The notes under the pieces are model-generated. The model saw nothing but the letters and a program-made list of their open reading frames with translations. It had not been told where the DNA came from and did not search any database. Source: Malus domestica (lineage: Eukaryota > Streptophyta > Magnoliopsida > Rosales > Rosaceae). From it: a DNA stretch of 64,000 nt. Both the position numbers and the translations under genes were made by a program. Location: contig NC_091675.1 in assembly GCF_042453785.1 (NCBI RefSeq), forward strand, positions 74,501 to 138,500, given 5' to 3'. This document shows positions 56,301 through 64,000 of this stretch, one piece after another (the first letter of the stretch is position 1; each line of letters opens with the position of its first letter).

Positions 56301-58399
56301 GTTGCTGAAACTCAAGGCCAATTAGGTTTAACTTTCCTACTTCAAGTAGGAAACCTTGTTTGAGTAGGAATCTTCATTCTTCTAGGAATCCATCTTTAAC
56401 TAGGAATCCTTCGTCGATTAGGAATCCTTCTTCATGTAAGCACTTTCCTATTTCAACTAGGAAAGAACACTAATAAGAGATATTTTCATGGATAGCATGG
56501 CAATAGTAAAATGCCCCAGTGTGTGTGGTAATTCTTCAAGATTTTATGTCTGTATGTGTGCATGAATCCTTGATTTATTTATCACATCTTATAAGGATTG
56601 CTAAATGCTTAAATTTGCATACTGGACAGGGAGGGGAGTTGATCTCAACCGTAATTGGAGCGTAGATTGGGGCAAAAAAGAGAAGGTTAATCATACTTTA
56701 CTGCATTATCTTTTAATTGTATTGATTAAGATGTCTTCTTCAGATGGATGTTCTTTAAGATTATAAAGCACTGCACTTAATATATAACCCACCGTTAGAT
56801 GATGTAGTTTCAGTTATTGTTTCCTGCTTCCTCTCCTCAACTTCAGTATTCAACTGTCATTCCATTTCTTCTTTTTTGTGCTTAAGACTATTCTTTTGCT
56901 TTTATTTGGTTTTTCTATCCCAGGATTATGATCCATATGAGGAAAATCCTGGAACTGCTCCTTTCAGCGAGCCTGAAACTCAGATAATACGGAAAGTTGC
57001 CGTGTCATTTGATCCACACATCTGGATTAATATACACTCTGGGATGGAGGTAGGTCACATAAACTTTCAATTAGTATTCCCTCATGTTGACTCCGAAGTC
57101 ATATCAACCATTTTTGAAGTTAACGATTAATGCAATTCTATTTTACCAAATGCAATATCACCCTATGATTCGCCACTTTATACTGTTTTATCTTCTTTTT
57201 TTTCCAATTACCATTGAAGTGTCACAGAGATTCTCAATTTTACGTTTCATTTCAACTTAGGGTGGTTGTGTACTCTGCATATGACACATTTCTTACAGAT
57301 TCGGGTTTGTTCAGGCTCTATTTATGCCGTACGACCATAAGAACACAACCCCAGATGGAGTTTCCTCCCACCAGATGAAGTCATTGCTTGAAGAACTCAA
57401 CCAACTGCACTGCCAAAAGCGTTGCATGGTTGGGTCTGGTGGAGGTTCTGTTGGGTTAGTATTACTCGCAGTCGTTATTGTATTGTTCAGTTGATTGTTA
57501 CTATTGTTATCTGAAATTTTAAGATCAGCCTCTATACTTTTGTAACCATCTTTTGTGGTGGTAGCTGGACTGCAAGGCTAAGCCCCTGCTGGGTCTGAAA
57601 TTTTAAGTGGTTTATTTGGATCAATAAACTTTACCACCACCCCTCCCCCCATATCTCTCCTCAAATTGTGAGCCAAAGTTTGTAGGTTTCGATGCTTACC
57701 CTTTTAAAATGGTTATTATATGTTTTTTCATCAAGTTTTATTTCTAGGTACCTGGCACATGGGACAGCAACTGATTTTATGTTCGACATTGTAAGGGTGC
57801 CAATGGCTTTCACCTTTGAGGTTTGTCAAGTTATTTTTCATTTTTTCCAATTCAAATTTCTGATCAAAAAGCAACTTGGACCTATACAAATTTGCATCGT
57901 TTTTGTTGTGACTCAGATATATGGAGATGGAGCAGCCTCATCAAGAGATTGCTTCAAAATGTTCAATCCCACTGACTTCGTTACCTTCAATGTATGTCAG
58001 TTTTTTGGTCATCTTTTAAGTTTCAGCATGTATAGAGGCAACAGTCAATGAAAACAGTGTAAATCTTTTTCCTTTCAGAGAGTTCTCAATGAATGGTCTG
58101 CTGCATTTTTCACAATTTTTAAATTGGGGCCAGACCAGCTTGGTGAAAATTATTCAAAGGCTTCTGTGCCCACCTTATTAGACAAGTGGGTATCCATAGA
58201 TGAGTATCTTGAAGGTTATTTAGTCGAGAGGAGTAGTAGATATGGAAAGAAGATGGAGGTGCTTGAACTAGGAATGCAGGAGATAAGAACATATTTCAGG
58301 CTCTTCTTGTTATCGTCTGTTCTGTTAATGTTCATGTTCTGTTCCAGAATTTCAAAAAGCAAGTGTGCTAGACCAATTGTTTCTGCTATTGCAATCTGA
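53344..58399 (+). CDS. M14-type zinc carboxypeptidase (At5g42320-like)
   Basis: Eleven exons, 53344-53492, 53879-53936, 54015-54125, 54265-54402, 54501-54570, 56630-56685, 56924-57049, 57315-57454, 57748-57820, 57917-57991 and 58079-58399, give 438 residues. A signal peptide is likely (residues 1-30, LCFFAWLQAFLVV). Zinc ligands are H111 and E114 (FGQHGRELITSE) and H232 (IWINIHSGME). The substrate-binding N-R pair is at 182-183 (VDLNRNWSVDWG). The catalytic glutamate is E307 (MAFTFEIYGDG). A hydrophobic stretch near 402-421 (YFRLFLLSSVLLMFMFC) suggests a C-terminal membrane anchor. All active-site residues are present, so exopeptidase activity is expected. Intron 5 is large because of a 1.76-kb insertion. 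The frame continues upstream of the chosen ATG without a better start. Confidence 0.9.
54701..54857 (-). mobile_element. Au-like SINE (tRNA-derived)
   Basis: Minus-strand sequence contains GGTTCGAGACTTGGG, a perfect pol III B box (GTTCGAGAC at 54810-54802), about 40 bases after the 5' start CTTGGTGCGATGGCAAATG. It continues CTCTCCATAAATGGGGGTAAG, then CTCTCCCAGACCCTGC, and ends GGTACGACCTTTT. This order is typical of Au SINEs of flowering plants. Confidence 0.75.
54701..56460 (-). mobile_element. 1.76-kb insertion in intron 5, flanked by a 13-bp duplication
   Basis: GAAAGAACACTAA stands at 54688-54700 and again at 56461-56473, the size expected for a LINE/SINE-type target duplication. On the minus strand the insert ends with an Au-like SINE sequence and T-rich tail. 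The rest (54870-56460) has the TAGGGATCGTTCTAGGCCGG-type block and repeated TAGGAATCCTTC units, but no reverse transcriptase. The whole may be one chimeric retroposition event or a nested insertion. Confidence 0.55.
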
Positions 58400-59420
58400 T
58401 ATTGAGAAACAAGTCCGTGTTAGAGGCTTCGTGCTGCACTGTATTGATCGACATGTTGTTCCGCACATTTCCTCCACTTCTCCATTGATTTTCAATACCG
58501 ATTGTGAAACACCATGAGCAGCAAGAAGTTGAGGTCCATAATTTGAAGTTGATTTTTTTATTTCAAGTTCCTAGTTGTCATGGGAAAAAGGAGAAGCAAA
58601 AATAAGAAATATCATAGGGGGGTGGGGGGTGCATGCCAAATTTTTTAGAAAGGATGTCTCTTTAAGTTAAAATTTTTAATTTTTTACACACGATACGAAC
58701 AATTGTTAAGCCCATGGAGTGTAATTGTTTATCTGTAATACTCAAAATATTCTTTTAATTTAAGTGATCATTTATTTGCTTGGATTGAATGTATGCTTGC
58801 ATTTTACTCGAATCTCTGAACAATTAATCGTTGTTCTTGATCAAACCTTTGAATAACCAAGAGTTGATGTCACCACCGGTCTAACGCCTAACATATGCAT
58901 ATTCGTTTGCATACTTGCTTTTGAAATATGAACAAAAACACATACAATTTAGTTTTATAATTACATTTACTTTATGATGAAAAACAATCGGACAAATTTT
59001 TACAAGATACAAGAAATGAATCACATTTTATCTGGTGCAGCGGTGCTTGTGGAAAACAATTACAACCTAAAATTTGAGTGAGGTGATGGTGATGGGGGTG
59101 TATTTCTTCAGCTGTTCTTGTGTTTGTCACTAGGGTGTGCTGTGCTCGCTGTCATTGTTCCCAAACTCTGGAACACAATTGCCCTTGATGTTGGATACTC
59201 TTGCACGATGGTCAGTGCGAATCATCGTTCCTGCAAAATGATCAGACTGTCGAAGATGGTGATTTACAGCCATTGGAGTCTGGAGATCCTGGCATGTGTG
59301 AAACTTATGACTAGCATAAAGATCAACCGGTTTGGCCTTAATCTTCATATCATACCTCACTTGACCAAACATAGCAGGTGAACACATTTAACTGTGGCTG
59401 GATGACTCAAATCATGTCAT
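58400..59420. other. Convergent 3' flanks of the carboxypeptidase and CRP1 genes
   Basis: The two genes face each other here. The interval holds their 3' untranslated regions; a G-run (GGGGGGTGGGGGGTGC) is at about 58617. No other feature. Confidence 0.5.
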
Positions 59421-61969
59421 TTAGGATCTGAGTGTTTGTTTCATGTATTTCAGCGCAGACCGTAACATAGCCCTAGCTTTCCTATCTGGAGTGCAACCAG
59501 ACATAATCATTTCTTCATACACTGCTGGAACCTGAAACGAAAAACATGCAACTTGTACATTCGAATGAAACTTTTAAGCTGAAGGCCTGGCTGTTATGCA
59601 TGCAATGACGATGCAAGGGTTATCTATGATAATATATGAAATTCATACCTTATAAAATTTATCAACACGGATAAGGGTTTTCATAAGTGTAGTATACGTA
59701 ACTACATCTGGTTTCAGGTCCTGCAGTTACAAAGAAACAAGATCAATTGTTGTACCAATCTGTGCAGTAACAGTAATTATGACAACATTAGAAATAACTT
59801 ACATTTTCCTTCATGTACTGCAACACAGAAAAGGCCTCAGTATCCCTTCTATCTTCACCAAATGCATTGATTAACGAATTGAAAGCCAAGGGACTGGGTT
59901 TTAATCCATCTGCTCTCATTACCTTAAACACGTTCAGTGCTTACTCCGACAAACCCTGTCAAACATTCATATGGAAGATCAAATGGATGCTCAACCATCA
60001 CACTCACGGTAAGAATCTTATCCAATTCACTATCAAGGATCCAAACACAAAGATAAAACTGGTAGTCTGAAGTAAGAAGAATAGCCTTCTGGTTGATAGC
60101 TATCTAAAGCTTCAGCAATCGGAAATAAATACACACACACACATTAACATTAGTGTTGATAAGACAACTTACTCTTTGTGCATAGGCATTAATTAAGGCA
60201 TTGTACATTGTCGGGGATGGTTTCATGCCTGCAGACTTCATAACCTCCAAACACTCTATTGCATCAGTAAATCTACCCGACTTTCCATAAATGTCAACCA
60301 ATGTGGTATACGTAACTATGTTGGGCAGTAAACCCTGAGCCTGCATCTTCCCCAACAAGCCTTTCACATCATCCCACCTTTGCTGCTCCCCAAAGGAATT
60401 GATCATGATGTTATAGGTGGTGGCGCAAGGGGCACACCCACTTTGCTGCATTTCCTCAAACAGCTCCTCCGCCCTTACATGGTGGCTTGACTTGCAATAA
60501 CAATCTATAAGCGTATTCCAGGTGACGGTGTCCGGGTCGATTCCCTCAGATAGCATCCTTTCAAAGGTAGCCATAGCATTATCAAGACAATTGGACTTTC
60601 CACAAGTGTCAATCATGACATTGTAAAAATGCCTATCGGGTCTTACTCCACTGCTCTTCATCTCCCTCAAAACTTGGAACGACTTTTGCCACTCCCCTCT
60701 ATCGCGGTAGCTGGCTAAAATCCTGCTGAAAACATAAGAATTGGTCTGCACATTGCCAGCTTCCATCTCTTTCAACACAATTCTTGCGCTTTCCCACCTG
60801 CCAGCATTTGCATAGGCATCGATGAGCAGGCTGTAAGTGTGCTCATCGGGGGAAATGCCGCTCTTCTCCATCTGGGACACGATGGATTCGGCATCTTTCA
60901 GTTGACCTGCCTTTACATAGCCTTTGAGGAGGGCATTGTAGGCCCTGGTCCTGGGTTGCAGTCCTCCTTCTCTCATTTCCTCGAAGATAGCTTCGGCTTC
61001 TACTACCCTGCCGGAATTCCCTAAGGATGAGATGACAGCAACCAGAGTGGCGGTTTTGGGGTTCAAGCCAGTGGCCTGGACCATGGCCAGAAGGTGCATA
61101 GCCTGGGAGGGCTCGCCGGCTTTAGCAAAACCAGCAATGATGTCGTTGAAGAGCTGGTCATCAATCTCAATGCTCTCGGACTCGATCTCCCTGTAGAGCT
61201 TGAGCATGATTGGAGAATCAATCTTGTTGGAGCGGGTGAGGGACTGAATGATCAAGCTGTAGTAGACAAAGTCGGAGCCGTAACCGTCCTGGTGCATGCG
61301 GGACATCAAATGGAGGGCCTTCTCGAGGTCGCCGTTGCGAGCACAGGCGCCGATGAGGGCATTGTAGGCGAGGGGAGTGAGGGATTGGCGCTGGGAGAGC
61401 AAGAAGGCCTCGAAGAGCTTCTCGGAGCGGCCGAGGGCGTGGATGAGGATGGAGTAGAAGAGTTCATAGGAGAAGCAGAGGTTGTGCTTTTGGAGCCACG
61501 AAACGACGGCGTAGGCAAGTCCAATGGAGGAGGAGGAGGAGGAGGCGCAGAGGGATTTGAGGAGAGAGTGCCAGAGTGGGGCGGGGACAGCGCCGTAGGA
61601 CTGGGCCAGCTGGAACTCCGTCGGGTCGAGTGAGGTTGGGGAGGAGGAGGAGGAGGAGGCAGAATCATCATCGGATGACATGGAGTTGGCGAGGAAGGTG
61701 AGGAGGGGACCGAAGTCGTGGGCGGAAGCCGCAGCTTGGTCGTCTCCAAGGCGTCGTGTCGAGGTTGAGGTTGAGGTTGGGGTTGAATGAATCGTAGTTG
61801 AGGAAGATGGATTTGGGGGCAGATGGGGTTCGGATGAATTGGTAACGGCAGCGGCTGCGGTGGCGGACAGAGGCCAGACATGGTGGTGGTGGCGGATGAG
61901 TATGGACGAAGTAAATTGAATGGAAGGGAAGCAAGTCGAACCTGGCAGTGGCACTGGCAGAAGCATCAT
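59421..61969 (-). CDS. CRP1: PPR protein CRP1 homologue, with premature stop
   Basis: Four minus-strand exons, 61969-60173, 59955-59803, 59720-59649 and 59531-59421, give 711 codons in phase. An N-terminal Ser/Pro-rich region looks like a plastid transit peptide. From about residue 170 on there are some 13 pentatricopeptide repeats (for example [60 protein letters not shown]). The end ([19 protein letters not shown]) fits the chloroplast PPR protein At5g42310/CRP1, which binds and processes petB-petD and psaC RNAs. Codon 604 in exon 2 is TAA (59943-59941) where the family has CAA (GLSE-Q-AL). The rest of the reading frame and splice sites are intact. As written, the last 107 residues would be lost. 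It is either a recent mutation, an allele, or a sequence error. Confidence 0.85.
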
Positions 61970-63060
61970 CTTTACAATACCTTTGAATTTGATTGATTCA
62001 ACTTACAAGTGAGAGAGCTGAGTTGAGCATCTACCTCCTCCGGCGGCTCCTCCTCCTCCTCTCCTCCACCAGAGCAGTTGGTGGTGTTGCAGTTACGGAT
62101 GGCTGTTAAGCGGCGACAACCCCACGCAACTAATTGCTCAACTGGGTATAATTACTGGTATTCTATTGAGTATTTTATCGGTTTGATTTGTTTCTGGGGA
62201 TAGTTTTGGTGGAGGGAAAGGCCAATCCGAGGGCCTATCTTGGGTGTTGCGGGACATGACGTACCATCCACATAAACCTTAGAGCTACCACGTAACCTTT
62301 TCAGATCGAATGTAGAACCACCTGATTGGAAGCTAAGAGGATCCTTAAAGAAATTTAAAGATGTCAAATTTCAATATGATAGTTGATTGGCAGTTTAATA
62401 TATTATTAATATTTTTTTTTACTCGATGTGTCAAAATTTATTGTTTTAATTACATTTTTTTAAACAAAATTAATAAAAGTTGAGTTATTGTTAGTTTAAA
62501 AATAATAAAATAATACTTAAATATGCTAGCATTTAAGGTAAGACAAGAGGAATACTTTTAAGGGTTGAGACTTCCTTCCTTGCTAGCCACCGACACCGGC
62601 ACCGACTACGGTTTCTCCGCTGCAACAATCCCCATGGGGGGTTCACGAGCATCACTTCCTCCGAACTAAGCAGCATCACCTCCCTCCACAAAACTTGAGG
62701 ATAATTTTCTTTCTTTTGTGGAAACTTTTCCAAATGGCTATGCAACTGTTGTGTAGTTGTAATATATATAGGCTAAATTGGATTAATGATCTTCGTGATG
62801 ATAAAGTAATCGGAGGATAGCTCCCGTAGTAAAAAATTCCGATTTAAACTCTTTGTGATAAAAACCGTTATGATTCAAGTCTAAAATTTAACATTTCTGT
62901 ACTCTTCTCCGTAAACATTCCCACCCCTCCCACCGTGGCTTTTTTCTAGATAGCTTATCACCCACTTGGGTTCTACCTCTGCCCGCCTGCTTCTCTGCAT
63001 CCCATCTCTCTCTCTCATTTTTCTCTCCAGACTTCCGGCTTGCCTCCTCCTCTCTCTCTA
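61970..63060. other. CRP1 upstream and intergenic DNA
   Basis: A 5' leader of CRP1 with CTCCTCC runs lies at 61980-62070. No TATA box was assigned. The rest has no supported gene. Confidence 0.4.
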
Positions 63061-64000
63061 TTCAGCTTCATTTTGTTGTTTTTATTATAGATAAGTCGAT
63101 AGTGTTCATCAAAGGTAGAGGCCAAAACAGACCCATACTTGGCGGTACAACACAATCAAACCCCAAACAAAGATTACGTGCAATCCTTTACAAGGAGACC
63201 CAAGATGAAATTAGGGGATTTAACTAAAAAGGCCTTAAGCCTAAGGGTTTTAAAATAAAAACAAAATAAATTAAACAAAAAGGGTTTGAAAGGTATTGGG
63301 CTTGAAAGCCCAGCCCAATAATTTTGGGTTTAAAATAAATAAATAGAAACAAAATAAAATAAAAGGGGTTGGGTTGGGTTTAAGCACGGCCCAAAGGGCC
63401 TGGTTCGAATGGGTTTAGGCCCGAAGGCCTTGGTTTCTTGGTCTTGCCGGAGAAGAAGGCCGGAATTCGGCCGAAACTTCCCTAACTTTAAACGCTCATA
63501 ACTTTGTCAATATTTAACAAAATCAAGTGATTCACAAACGGAAATTATAGCCCTCGAAGCGACGAAGAGAATGGTACCTCACACGACATCTAACTCGCTG
63601 TGGTTTGGCCGGAAAACGCCTCGAAAGCCACTGAGGTCGTCGGAAACTGGGTAAGATTCAAATGAGTATAACTTCTTCAATATTCAACGAAATTGAGTGA
63701 AACAAAAAAAGAAAGTTGTAGTTCTCAGTGAGACAAAGAGATTAATACCTTGCACGTCGGCCAACTCGCCGTGGTTTGGCCGGAAATTGTCTCGAAAGTC
63801 GCCGGAGTCGTCGGGGGAGACTTGGGTGTTCTATGGGTGTTCCGGAGCTTCGCCGAGACGGGGGAGAGAGAGAAGAAAGTTCCAGAGGTGATGGTGGTGT
63901 CATAGCTAGGTGGTTATGGTGGTGGGTATGTGAGTGCGTTAGTGTGGGTGTGTGCTCATGGGAGGACGAGAAGGAGAGAGACGAGGGGGAGAGAGCTCGG
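63061..64000. repeat. Retroelement-like region with a 180-bp direct duplication
   Basis: The pattern from CTCATAACTTTGTCAATATT to TCGCTGTGGTTTGGCCGGAA at about 63490-63615 is repeated, with changes, at about 63668-63785 (GAGTATAACTTCTTCAATAT to CGCCGTGGTTTGGCCGGAA). The preceding 63220-63460 stretch is rich in GGGTTT, AAATAAA and GGCCC motifs. This looks like the leader or LTR-near region of a gypsy-type element running off the window, but no coding part was seen. Confidence 0.5.

Noticed and set aside
56037-56321. 94-codon minus-strand frame in intron 5
   Set aside because: It lies in repeat-derived DNA with repeated TAGGAATCC units and has no motif.
61094-61633. Long plus-strand frame
   Set aside because: Antisense of the PPR coding sequence; no known motif.
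61306-61881. Long Ser/Pro-rich frame on the minus strand
   Set aside because: It is a shadow in another frame of the CRP1 exon 1; the PPR frame has the conserved protein.
62152-62367. 71-codon minus-strand frame
   Set aside because: It has no ATG start and no recognised motif.

Overview
This is nuclear DNA from a flowering plant. The genes are split by many introns with GT-AG borders, coding exons sit in AT-rich flanks, and the gaps are full of plant transposons: Harbinger, hAT, MULE-like and Helitron elements, an Au-like SINE, a Cassandra 5S LTR and a short non-autonomous LTR element. Gene content and repeat types suggest a rosid, perhaps Rosaceae; that last step is inference. No tRNA or CRISPR array was seen. 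The only rRNA-like sequence is the 5S-derived piece inside the Cassandra LTR.

Layout. 1-4.6 kb: two inverted, internally deleted Harbinger copies, a MITE and CT-rich tandem repeats. 4.9-7.9 kb: F-box gene SKIP31 (+). 9.1-11.3 kb: nested MITEs, then an inverted-repeat element carrying a piece of a HAD hydrolase gene. 11.3-15.8 kb: ABCE/RLI ribosome recycling ATPase (+). 16.6-17.6 kb: non-autonomous hAT with an 8-bp target duplication. 18.2-20.7 kb: U-box/ARM E3 ligase like PUB14 (-). 21.3-24.6 kb: repeats, a BTB-protein gene fragment, a copia-like LTR and a MITE. 24.95-26.4 kb: snRNP SmD3 (-). 26.7-28.5 kb: two long-TIR elements, one with methionine synthase pieces. 29.9-31.3 kb: 2-oxoglutarate dioxygenase (-). 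32.6-34.1 kb: long-TIR element with a Cassandra 5S LTR inside. 37.4-39.1 kb: BAHD acyltransferase (+). 39.6 and 48.66 kb: two Helitron-like 3' ends. 42.14-46.30 kb: a complete non-autonomous LTR element with an AAATC target duplication that carries pieces of three host genes (LRR protein, GEM-like GRAM protein, VIPP1). 47.5-52.9 kb: minus-strand spliced transcripts, one with an unrecognised reading frame. 53.3-58.4 kb: M14 zinc carboxypeptidase (+), with a 1.76-kb insertion in intron 5. 59.4-62.0 kb: CRP1-type PPR protein (-), with an in-frame stop in exon 2. 63-64 kb: repeats.

The intact genes are mostly housekeeping: protein turnover (SKIP31, PUB14), translation (ABCE), splicing (SmD3) and chloroplast RNA processing (CRP1). 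The dioxygenase and BAHD enzyme belong to specialised metabolism. The carboxypeptidase/CRP1 pair matches the neighbours At5g42320/At5g42310 from memory. The most unusual signal is repeated capture of host gene pieces by different element types: two inverted-repeat elements sharing a TIR family, and one LTR element with three donor genes.
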